The translations under genes and the position numbers were made by a program. Positions 49,354-58,833 of a DNA stretch of 64,000 bases are shown here, piece by piece. The stretch comes from DASUBV01 sp036501025 (GTDB lineage: Bacteria; Actinomycetota; Actinomycetes; Streptosporangiales; Streptosporangiaceae): NCBI GenBank assembly GCA_036501025.1, contig DASYBB010000010.1:1-64000 (forward strand), read 5' to 3'. Position 1 is the first letter of the stretch. The number at the start of each line of letters is the position of its first letter. The notes under the pieces were generated by a model, which did not search any database, was not told where the DNA came from, and worked only from the letters and a program-made list of their open reading frames with translations.

Positions 49354-49377
49354 GCGGGCCGCGGCGGCCAGGCCCGC
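49354..49377. terminator. Hairpin between convergent genes
   Basis: GCGGGCC and GGCCCGC form a perfect 7-bp stem with a ten-base loop between the YceI gene and the sugar-isomerase-like gene, touching the stop codon of the latter. It could serve both directions. Confidence 0.5.
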
Positions 49378-50165
49378 TAGCGCGCCAGGTGCTCGCGGGC
49401 GAAGGCGAGGGACTCGGCCAGGTCGGCGGCGCGCTGCGCGGCGTCGGCGGCGCGGTGCGTGTTGACCTCCAGCACGACCACGCCCCGGTAGTCGTCGGCG
49501 CGCAGCTTGCCCAGCAGGTCGGCGCACGGCTGCGTGCCCCGGCCGGGCACGAGGTGCTCGTCCGGCAGGCCGGGCTTGGTGCCGTCGCCGAGGTGCACGT
49601 GGGCCAGCCGCGCGCCGAGCTGGCCGGCCATCTCCAGCACGTCCGACCCGGAGACGGCGGCGTGCGAGACGTCCAGGGTGGCGTGGGCGACGGCCAGCTC
49701 CACCGGGTTCCAGTGCGGCGCGTACGCCGTCATCTCGGCGCCTTGGAGCAGCGGGTAGAGGTTCTCGGCCGCGAACGCGATCCCGCTGTCGGCCGACAGC
49801 TCGTTCAGCCCGGCCTCGAAGTCCCGGGCGTAGTCACGCTGCCAGCGGAACGGCGGATGGACCACCACGACGCGCGCGCCGAGTTCCTGAGCCAGGTCGC
49901 GGGACCGGTGCAGCTTCCCCCACGCATCCCGGCCCCAGACGCGCTGGGTCACGATCAGGTTCGGGGCGTGCACGGCGACCACGGGGATGCCGTGGTACTC
50001 CGACAGCCGGGCCAGCACGCTGGCGTCCTGGCTGACCGGGTCGGCCGTGACCATGACCTCCAGGGCGTCGTAGCCGAGCCGGGCCGCCATCTCGAACGCG
50101 TCCGGTACCCGCTCGGGGAAGACCGAGGCCGTGGACAGTGCGATCTGGATGCCGTCCGTTGTCAC
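49377..50165 (-). CDS. Xylose isomerase-like TIM-barrel protein (sugar phosphate isomerase/epimerase)
   Basis: A 262-residue protein of the AP-endonuclease-2/xylose-isomerase TIM-barrel superfamily. Conserved metal-site segments include GYDALEVM, VVVHPPF, FAAENLYP, TLDVSHAA and HVHLGDGTK, followed by GRGTQPCADLL. Members include sugar isomerases and DNA repair enzymes; the substrate is unknown, and a repair role is conceivable given divergence from radA. TAGTGT ends six bases before the GTG start, so the mRNA is probably leaderless. Its -35 region overlaps a TTGCA repeat motif shared with the xre promoter. Confidence 0.78.
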   Translation of the reverse strand: MTTDGIQIALSTASVFPERVPDAFEMAARLGYDALEVMVTADPVSQDASVLARLSEYHGIPVVAVHAPNLIVTQRVWGRDAWGKLHRSRDLAQELGARVVVVHPPFRWQRDYARDFEAGLNELSADSGIAFAAENLYPLLQGAEMTAYAPHWNPVELAVAHATLDVSHAAVSGSDVLEMAGQLGARLAHVHLGDGTKPGLPDEHLVPGRGTQPCADLLGKLRADDYRGVVVLEVNTHRAADAAQRAADLAESLAFAREHLAR

Positions 50166-50171
50166 GCTTCC

Positions 50172-50230
50172 ACACTATGCCGCGCTTGCAGATGCTTGCA
50201 CTGACCGCTGTCGGTGTCGGCCGCTACTGT
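50172..50230. promoter_or_regulatory. Divergent leaderless promoters of the TIM-barrel gene and radA
   Basis: Leftward: TAGTGT (50177-50172) ends six bases before GTG 50165. Rightward: TGACCG (50202-50207), 17 bases, TACTGT (50225-50230), then six bases to ATG 50237. Between them lies GCTTGCAGATGCTTGCA (50184-50200), a direct repeat of CTTGCA whose first 12 bases are identical to the xre operator region. Confidence 0.65.
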
Positions 50231-50236
50231 TCGGCC

Positions 50237-51619
50237 ATGGCTAAAGCGGCGGCGCCGGCGGTATACGAGTGCTCGGAGTGCGGCTGGCGGCCCCCGAAAT
50301 GGGCCGGCCGCTGCGCCGAGTGCCAGGCCTGGGGCAGCGTGGTCGAGGTGGCGCCGCTGGCCGCCGTGCTCCCCGCCGCGCCGCGCGTGCCGCTGCGGGC
50401 CGGGACGCCCCGGGCGGCCGCGGTCCCGATCGCGCGGGTGGACGCGGCCGCAGCCCGGGCCCGGCCCACCGGCATGTCCGAGCTGGACCGCGTCCTCGGC
50501 GGCGGGCTGGTGCCCGGCGCGGTCGTCCTGCTGGCCGGGGAGCCCGGCATCGGGAAGTCCACCCTGCTGCTGGAGGCCGGGGCGCTGGCTGCCGCGGGCG
50601 GGCGGGTTCTGTACGTCACCGGCGAGGAATCCGCGGCCCAGGTGCGGCAGCGTGCCGACCGCGTCGGGGCGCTGAGCGACAACCTGTTCCTGGCCGCCGA
50701 GACGGACTTCGCCGGGCTGCTGGCGCACGTCGAGACGGTCGACCCGGTGCTGCTCATCGTCGACTCCGTGCAGACCATCAGCGCCGCCGGCATCGAGGGG
50801 GTGCCCGGCGGGGTGACCCAGATCCGCGAGGTGACCGCCGCGCTGACCGCGCTGGCCAAGCTCCGCACGCTGACGACCGTGCTGGTCGGGCACGTGACTA
50901 AGGACGGCTCGGTGGCCGGCCCGCGCACCCTGGAGCACCTGGTCGACGTGGTGCTGAGCTTCGACGGCGACTCGCGCGGCCAGCTGCGGATGGTGCGCGC
51001 CCTGAAGAACCGGTTCGGCCCAACCGACGAGATCGGCTGCTTCGAGCTCGGCGAGACCGGCCTGGTCGAGCTGCCGGATCCGAGCGGCCTGTTCCTGTCG
51101 CAGCGCGACGACCCGGTCGCGGGCACCTGCGTGACGGTCACCCTGGAGGGCCGGCGCCCGCTGGTGGCCGAGGTGCAGACGCTGATCTGCGACACCTCTT
51201 TGGAGATGCCCCGCCGGGTGACCTCGGGCCTGGACTCCTCGCGGGTCGGCATGGTGCTCGCGGTGCTGCAGCGGCGGGCCAACGTGGCGATCGGCAAGCA
51301 GGACGTCTACGCCGCGACCATCGGCGGGGTCCGGCTGACCGAGCCCTCGGTCGACCTGGCGCTGGCCCTCGCGCTGGCCAGCGCCAAGTCCAACGCCAGC
51401 CTGCCCGGCGACCTGGTCGCCATCGGCGAGGTGGGGCTGGCGGGCGAGATCCGCCGCGTCGGCGGCGTGCAGCGCCGGCTAGCCGAGGCGCAGCGGCTGG
51501 GCTTCCGGCGGGCGATCGTTCCGCCCGGCTCGGACTTCGTGCCGCCCGACGGCGGGCTGTCCGACGTGCGCGAGGCCGGCGACATCCGCCGGGCGATTGC
51601 TCTCGCCCTGGGCGGGTAG
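50237..51619 (+). CDS. radA: DNA repair protein RadA
   Basis: RadA is a RecA-related helicase that extends recombination intermediates. The 460-residue protein opens with a four-cysteine zinc finger (Cys12, Cys15, Cys26, Cys29). Walker A is GEPGIGKS near residue 101, followed by the RadA-specific KNRFG motif. The Lon-protease-like C-terminal domain contains DVYAATIGGVRLTEPSVDLA. ATG 50237 is chosen because TACTGT ends six bases before it and the zinc finger begins nearby; frame upstream is open but not family-like. disA follows on the same strand, the classical arrangement in which RadA restrains DisA activity. Confidence 0.95.
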   Translation: MAKAAAPAVYECSECGWRPPKWAGRCAECQAWGSVVEVAPLAAVLPAAPRVPLRAGTPRAAAVPIARVDAAAARARPTGMSELDRVLGGGLVPGAVVLLAGEPGIGKSTLLLEAGALAAAGGRVLYVTGEESAAQVRQRADRVGALSDNLFLAAETDFAGLLAHVETVDPVLLIVDSVQTISAAGIEGVPGGVTQIREVTAALTALAKLRTLTTVLVGHVTKDGSVAGPRTLEHLVDVVLSFDGDSRGQLRMVRALKNRFGPTDEIGCFELGETGLVELPDPSGLFLSQRDDPVAGTCVTVTLEGRRPLVAEVQTLICDTSLEMPRRVTSGLDSSRVGMVLAVLQRRANVAIGKQDVYAATIGGVRLTEPSVDLALALALASAKSNASLPGDLVAIGEVGLAGEIRRVGGVQRRLAEAQRLGFRRAIVPPGSDFVPPDGGLSDVREAGDIRRAIALALGG

Positions 51620-51625
51620 GGCGGC

Positions 51626-51670
51626 TGGGCGAGCAGGGAAGTGGGCGAGCAGGGAGCTGGGCGAGCAGGG
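51626..51670 (+). repeat. Three direct repeats of TGGGCGAGCAGGG, period 16
   Basis: The 13-base sequence starts at 51626, 51642 and 51658, immediately after the radA stop codon and about 60 bp before disA. The 16-base period is not a multiple of three and the region appears non-coding. Confidence 0.85.
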
Positions 51671-51729
51671 GGGCTGGGAGGCTCGGACAGCGAAGATGAC
51701 GAGCCCGCGCCGATAGAGTGGAGCTCACA

Positions 51730-52809
51730 ATGACCAGCGGGCGTGACGAGCAGCGCCGGGCGGCCCTGGCGGCAGTAGCTCCCGGCACCGCACTCCGGGA
51801 AGGCCTGGAGCGGATCCTGCGGGGCAGCACGGGCGGCCTGGTCGTGCTGGGCTACGACCAGTCGGTCCAGGACCTGTGCTCGGGCGGCTTCGAGCTGAGC
51901 GTGGAGTTCTCCGCCACCCGGCTCCGCGAGCTGGCCAAGATGGACGGCGCCATCGTGCTGGACGCGACCGGCGCCACCATCCTGCGCGCGGCCGTCCAGC
52001 TGGTGCCCGACCCGCGGCTGCCCACCGGGGAGTCCGGCACGCGGCACCGCACCGCCGAGCGCGTGGCCCGCCAGACCGGCTACCCGGTCATCTCGGTCAG
52101 CAAGTCGATGCGCATCATCGCGGTCTACACCGGCGGCGCCCGCTACATGCTCGAGGACTCCACGACCATCCTGTCGCGGGCGCACCAGGCCCTGGCCACC
52201 CTGGAGCGGTACAAGCTCCGCCTCGACCAGATCACCGGGGCGCTGTCGGCAGTGGAGATCGAGGACCTGGTCACGGTCCGGGAAGTCACCGCCGTGGCGC
52301 AGCGGGCGGAAATGGTCCGCCGGATCGCCGACGAGATCGAGGGCCACATGATCGAGCTCGGCACCGACGGACGGCTGCTGGCCCTCCAGCTGGACGAGCT
52401 CGTGGCCGGCGCCGGGCTGCAGCGCCAGTTCCTGGCCCAGGACTACGTGCCCGCGACGCTGGAGACCCGCGCCTGCGCCGCGGCCGTCGCGCTGGCCGAG
52501 CTGGCCGACCTGAGCGCCGAGGAACTGCTGGACTGCGGGGCCGTGGCGGCAGTGTTCGGCCTCGGCGGCACCGAGCACCTGGACGACTCAGTCAGCCCGC
52601 ACGGCTACCGGCTGCTGGCCACCGTGCCCCGGCTGCCCGGACCGGTCGTCGACGCCCTGGTCGCGAACTTCGGCGGCCTGCAGAAGCTGCTGGCGGCCAG
52701 TGTCACCGACCTGCAGCAGGTCGACGGGGTCGGCACCAGCCAGGCCAGGGGCATCCGCGAGGCCCTGTCCCGCCTGGCCGAGTCGGCTCTCACCGAGCGC
52801 TACACGTAG
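51730..52809 (+). CDS. disA: DNA-integrity scanning diadenylate cyclase DisA
   Basis: DisA condenses two ATP into c-di-AMP and slows when it meets branched DNA. The 359-residue protein has the DAC domain with DGA (72-74) and the ATP-binding RHR (105-107), a helical linker (about 150-290), and a C-terminal helix-hairpin-helix DNA-binding domain (LLAASVTDLQQVDGVGTSQA). Both catalytic motifs are intact. ATG 51730 follows GGAG at six bases. TAGAGT lies ten bases upstream, so it may also have its own promoter apart from radA. A c-di-AMP riboswitch occurs about 10 kb downstream in this window. Confidence 0.96.
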   Translation: MTSGRDEQRRAALAAVAPGTALREGLERILRGSTGGLVVLGYDQSVQDLCSGGFELSVEFSATRLRELAKMDGAIVLDATGATILRAAVQLVPDPRLPTGESGTRHRTAERVARQTGYPVISVSKSMRIIAVYTGGARYMLEDSTTILSRAHQALATLERYKLRLDQITGALSAVEIEDLVTVREVTAVAQRAEMVRRIADEIEGHMIELGTDGRLLALQLDELVAGAGLQRQFLAQDYVPATLETRACAAAVALAELADLSAEELLDCGAVAAVFGLGGTEHLDDSVSPHGYRLLATVPRLPGPVVDALVANFGGLQKLLAASVTDLQQVDGVGTSQARGIREALSRLAESALTERYT

Positions 52810-52888
52810 CCCGCGCGCGGTGCCGCGCAGACATCCCCCTGGCGTGGCGCCGGGTGGTCGCAGCGCTTGCCGCGGGTCCCACCCCGGA

Positions 52889-52932
52889 GTGGTCCGGATC
52901 ACCCGCCGGTCCTGCCCGGTAATCCGCACCGC
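52889..52932. terminator. Hairpin between disA and a convergent gene
   Basis: GTGGTCCGGAT pairs with ATCCGCACCGC (ten of eleven, one G-U, one mismatch), with an inner CCGG/CCGG pairing, just before the stop codon of the convergent membrane-protein gene. Likely a bidirectional terminator. Confidence 0.5.
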
Positions 52933-52935
52933 TGG

Positions 52936-53682
52936 CTAGCCGCCGAGCCGGAAGGTGACCGAGTTGCTGGTGAGGGCGCCGTCGGTGACCATGGCCGAGT
53001 AGGTGCCGGCCGGCATGGCCGAGGACGGCCCGCTGCAGCCCGGTGACGAGGTCTGCCGGTTCCAGGTGATGGACAGCGTGGTCGGGACGCCCCGCTGCAG
53101 GTCCAGGATGAGCGAGCCGGAGCCGCGCGGGCAGTCCGCGGAACTCCAGACCCGGACCGACCCGGACCGGACGACGAGGGCCACGTGCCGGGCTCCGACG
53201 TTGAACGTGCACGTCGGCTGGCCGGTGCCGACCACGTCGATGCTGAACTGCGGGAGCCGGGAACTGGCGTAGGCCGGCTGGCTGGCCAGCAGGCTCAGCA
53301 CGACGTCGCCGCGGGAGCAGGGCCGCGGCCGCGAGCCGGACCTGGCGGCCGGCCGGGCACTCGAACTCGGTGACTGATTGTTACCCCCGCTGACGCCACT
53401 CTGGCCCGCGCCGCTCGGACCGGAGCCCCCCGTCGTGCCCTGGGCCTGACTCGTCCCCCGGTGCGCCGACGTGGCGGGCGAGCCCGCGGAAAGACCCAGG
53501 GCACCCAGGAAAGCCCAGGTGAGAAGGGACAGGACGGCCATGGCGATCAGCAGCGCGACCAGCCGCCGCCGCCAGTAGACGGCCTGGGGAAATCGCTGAC
53601 GCCGAGCCGGGCGACCGGCCGGCTCGGCCCGCACCCGCAGGTGCTGGCTCCAATGGTAGTTACGGAGCGTGTTCATCAGCAT
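52936..53682 (-). CDS. Single-pass membrane protein with exported cysteine-containing domain
   Basis: A predicted 248-residue protein with a basic N-terminus of about 45 residues, one transmembrane helix (VALLIAMAVLSLLTWAFLGAL) and a Ser/Gly/Gln-rich linker. An extracytoplasmic domain of about 125 residues holds four cysteines that could form two disulfides. The domain is beta-rich by appearance and resembles DUF4232-type modules, but I cannot assign it firmly. CATACT ends six bases before ATG 53682, supporting that start and a leaderless mRNA. It is divergent from mutY. Confidence 0.65.
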   Translation of the reverse strand: MLMNTLRNYHWSQHLRVRAEPAGRPARRQRFPQAVYWRRRLVALLIAMAVLSLLTWAFLGALGLSAGSPATSAHRGTSQAQGTTGGSGPSGAGQSGVSGGNNQSPSSSARPAARSGSRPRPCSRGDVVLSLLASQPAYASSRLPQFSIDVVGTGQPTCTFNVGARHVALVVRSGSVRVWSSADCPRGSGSLILDLQRGVPTTLSITWNRQTSSPGCSGPSSAMPAGTYSAMVTDGALTSNSVTFRLGG

Positions 53683-53751
53683 GGAGCGAGTATGCAGGAG
53701 CCATCGGGTCACGCCCGGGCCGAAACGCCGACGTGACAGGATCGACGGGTC

Positions 53752-54624
53752 ATGACTCACGACTACGTGGCGCCCGTTGTCTCCTGGTATGCCGGCCATG
53801 CCCGGGACCTGCCCTGGCGGCGCCCCGGGACCTCCCCGTGGGACGTCCTGGTCAGCGAGATCATGCTGCAGCAGACGCCCGTGGACCGGGTCCGGCCCGC
53901 GCATGCGGCCTGGATGGCCCGCTGGCCGACGCCCGCGGCGCTGGCCCGCGCCACCGCGGCCGACGCGCTGCGGCAGTGGGACCGGCTCGGCTATCCGCGG
54001 CGGGCGCTGTGGCTGCACCGCATCGCGCGTGCGCTCGTGAGCGAGCACGGCGGGGAGGTGCCGGCCTCAGCGGAGGTCCTGGCGACCCTGCCGGGCATCG
54101 GGCCGTACACGGCCGCGGCGGTGGCCACCTTCGCCTTCGGGCAGCGTCACGCCGTCCTGGACACGAATGTCCGGCGGGTACTCGCGCGCCTGGTGACCGG
54201 GATCGCCCGGCCCCCGGCCGCCCCGTCCGCGGCGGAGCGCCGCCTGGCCGAGGCCCTGCTTCCCGCGGACGAGGCCACGGCCGCCCGGTGGTCGGTGGCC
54301 GTCATGGAACTGGGGGCGCTGGTCTGCACGGCCGCCCGGCCGGCCTGCGCGGCCTGCCCGGTCGCCTCGGCCTGCGCGTGGCGCGCGGCGGGAAAGCCGC
54401 CGCCGCCGCCCGGAAAGGCGGGCCAGGGCTATGCGGGCACCGACCGGCAGTGCCGGGGCGCCCTGCTGGCCGTGCTGCGCTCCGCGGACGGCCCGGTGCT
54501 GCCCGCGGCGCTGGACGTCACCGGGCATGACACAGGGCAGCGAGCGCGTGCGCTCGCTGCCCTGGTCGCTGATGGCCTCGTCACCCGGCGGGCGGACGGG
54601 ACGTTCGCCCTGCCGGGTGAGTGA
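53752..54624 (+). CDS. mutY: A/G-specific adenine glycosylase MutY
   Basis: MutY removes adenine mispaired with 8-oxoguanine. The 290-residue protein has the adenine-specific SEIMLQQTPVDRV with the catalytic Glu, a helix-hairpin-helix LPGIGPYTAAAVATFAFG, the catalytic Asp in DTNVRRVL, and a 4Fe-4S loop of spacing C-x6-C-x2-C-x5-C. The C-terminal NUDIX-like 8-oxoG recognition domain is largely missing; a reduced domain is common in actinobacterial MutY. It is convergent with clpC, 8 bp apart, and divergent from the membrane-protein gene. Confidence 0.92.
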   Translation: MTHDYVAPVVSWYAGHARDLPWRRPGTSPWDVLVSEIMLQQTPVDRVRPAHAAWMARWPTPAALARATAADALRQWDRLGYPRRALWLHRIARALVSEHGGEVPASAEVLATLPGIGPYTAAAVATFAFGQRHAVLDTNVRRVLARLVTGIARPPAAPSAAERRLAEALLPADEATAARWSVAVMELGALVCTAARPACAACPVASACAWRAAGKPPPPPGKAGQGYAGTDRQCRGALLAVLRSADGPVLPAALDVTGHDTGQRARALAALVADGLVTRRADGTFALPGE

Positions 54625-54632
54625 GCCGCGGG

Positions 54633-57206
<2,574 letters not shown>

Positions 57207-57683
57207 CTCGTCGCTCCTCACAGAGCGGTCGGGGAGGCATCGAACTTGCCCCGTCCCTTCCGCATGTTAGCCCGTGCGCAGGGCGACGCCACGCGCGCGT
57301 TTATTTCACACTCGTAAACGTTCCCCGCCGGTAAGGCGTTCATCCCATCCAACCTAGGTCACGGACCTCTGTGTTCCCAGCTACGCCCGGAGCGAACGCA
57401 GGGTTACCGGGCGGTGGCGGCAGCCGGGGGGCGGGGCGGACTGGATGGGCGGGCGGGGCGGGCGGTACGGCCCGGACCGGGACGGACGGCCAGGGGCGGA
57501 CGGCCAGGGGCGGACGCCAAGCAGGCGGCGCCGCCGGGGCGGATACCCCGGCCGCGCCGCCTGCGGGCGACGTCGGGCGGTGGAGCTTCTAGCTTCGGCC
57601 TGCCGGGCTGCATGGCTGACTGGGCGGCAGGCTGTCCCGAGCGGCTCCGGGCGCGGCGATGGCCGGGGCCGGCCCGGCCCGGT
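57207..57683. other. clpC leader and lsr2 downstream region
   Basis: About 475 bp between lsr2 and clpC, both transcribed leftward. The part near clpC has a lower-GC patch (57295-57370) and the TAACAT hexamer, the probable promoter area; I found no clear SigR (GGAAT/GTT) or ClgR motif. At 57484-57511 a 14-base unit (GGACGGCCAGGGGC) is repeated twice with a partial third copy. At 57661-57679 GGCCGGG and CCCGGCC form a hairpin just after lsr2, a possible terminator. No convincing gene is seen. Confidence 0.45.
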
Positions 57684-58028
57684 TTAGTGGGCGGCTTCGT
57701 ATTCCTGGATGATTGATGCCGGAATGCGGCCCCGCTCGCTTACCTTGTGACCCCGCTGCCGCGCCCAGGCCCGGATTTCGGAGCTGCGCTCCCGGCCCGG
57801 CCCGCTCCGGGAGCGACCCCGGCGGCGGCCCCCGGCGGCGGCCGCGCTGATCCGGCGCCCGTGCTCGGCATAAGGCCCGAAGGTGTCCTGCAGTTCCTTG
57901 GCGTGCGCCGAGCACACGTCGATCTCGTACGAGGCGCCGTCAAAGCCGAACGAAACCGTCTCGTTCCCCTCGATCTCGCCATCGTGGGGCAGGTCGCACA
58001 CGACCGTCACCACAGTCTTCTGAGCCAT
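57684..58028 (-). CDS. lsr2: Lsr2-family nucleoid-associated protein
   Basis: Lsr2 binds AT-rich DNA and silences horizontally acquired genes, the actinobacterial counterpart of H-NS. The 114-residue protein has the N-terminal beta/helix oligomerisation domain starting AQKTVVTVVCDL, an Ala/Arg/Gly-rich basic linker, and the C-terminal DNA-binding domain with the RGR minor-groove motif in VSERGRIPASIIQEY. The ATG has GGGGAAAGG upstream. Confidence 0.95.
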   Translation of the reverse strand: MAQKTVVTVVCDLPHDGEIEGNETVSFGFDGASYEIDVCSAHAKELQDTFGPYAEHGRRISAAAAGGRRRGRSRSGPGRERSSEIRAWARQRGHKVSERGRIPASIIQEYEAAH

Positions 58029-58066
58029 CAGGCAGCCTTTCCCCTGGGGAAGCCTTTTGGCAGGTA

Positions 58067-58095
58067 AAGATATACCGGATCAGCCCGGTTGACAA
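58067..58095 (-). promoter_or_regulatory. lsr2 promoter
   Basis: On the minus strand TTGTCA (58095-58090), 17 bases and TATCTT (58072-58067) form a near-consensus promoter in a notably lower-GC region. The leader of about 35 bases contains TTCCCC-A-GGGGAA, a small palindrome that overlaps the ribosome-binding site. Confidence 0.65.
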
Positions 58096-58217
58096 TTCCG
58101 TTTACGCTGTTTTGCCCGTCCGGGTTTCGGGAGGCCGCCGATCAGTGTTAGGTACGCCGAAGCGCAGTTACTCTCCGTAATCAGCGCGAACGTTTAGGTG
58201 CCATCAAGCCGTTCTGA

Positions 58218-58397
58218 TCAGCCAGATCGGTCGTCCGGGCTATCCAGTTCAGGATCGCCGTCGGAAATGCCTTCAGACCGAACGCGCTTCGATCTCGCGC
58301 GGCCGGCGCGCATCTCCCGGCGGAGGAAGGCACCCACTCCGAACAGGAATGCTGCACATACCAGCAGGGGTGGTGTGAGCACTGACACGTACTTCAT
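58218..58397 (-). CDS. Small single-pass membrane protein
   Basis: A predicted 59-residue protein with one hydrophobic helix near the N-terminus (VLTPPLLVCAAFLFGVGAFL) followed by a basic, then acidic, cytoplasmic tail. The ATG is preceded by GGAGGG at nine bases, better than an earlier in-frame GTG at 58418. I do not recognise the family and no function can be given. It lies upstream of lsr2 on the same strand with about 190 bp between. Confidence 0.5.
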   Translation of the reverse strand: MKYVSVLTPPLLVCAAFLFGVGAFLRREMRAGRARSKRVRSEGISDGDPELDSPDDRSG

Positions 58398-58833
58398 CGC
58401 GGGCGTCCCTCCGATCACTTGCCGTCGATTCGCATGTTACGGTCTGCAATTTTCACCTGAACCTGAGTTCAGCGCGCGGGCGGCTGGAGTGGCCGCGAGT
58501 TCGGCTTATCGCCATTGTCTCGCAGCCCGCCCGACGCCGCGAAGCCGGGTATCGGACGGCCCGCGCCAGCCTTCCCGGACCGGCCGAATAGCACGCCGGC
58601 CGCAATAACTGACCAGGCCAGAGTACTTGCACCGGCGAGCAGGCCGGCTATGTCGGCGGAGCATGGCAGGATCAAGCCTGGCCCGGCCGCCCGAAGGCGG
58701 GCCGGGACGGGCCGCGGGACCGCGGTCTCCGCCGCCCCGGCCCCGCCCCGGCCCCGGGTCCCGCCCCATCCCGGCACCGCCTGGGAACGCTCCCATTCCG
58801 CGCAGTATCCAGCCCGCCCCGGAAAGCCGCCTC
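58398..58833. other. Intergenic region upstream of the EndoQ-UvrD gene
   Basis: About 435 bp between two divergent genes. It should hold both promoters; a lower-GC patch lies near 58420-58470. Frames crossing the region are Arg/Pro/Gly-rich with no protein signature. I see no RNA gene here. Confidence 0.4.

Noticed and set aside
57207..57400. SigR- or ClgR-dependent promoter of clpC
   Set aside because: Such control is known for clpC in relatives, but no GGAAT/GTT pair with 18-19 spacing nor a clear ClgR box was found.
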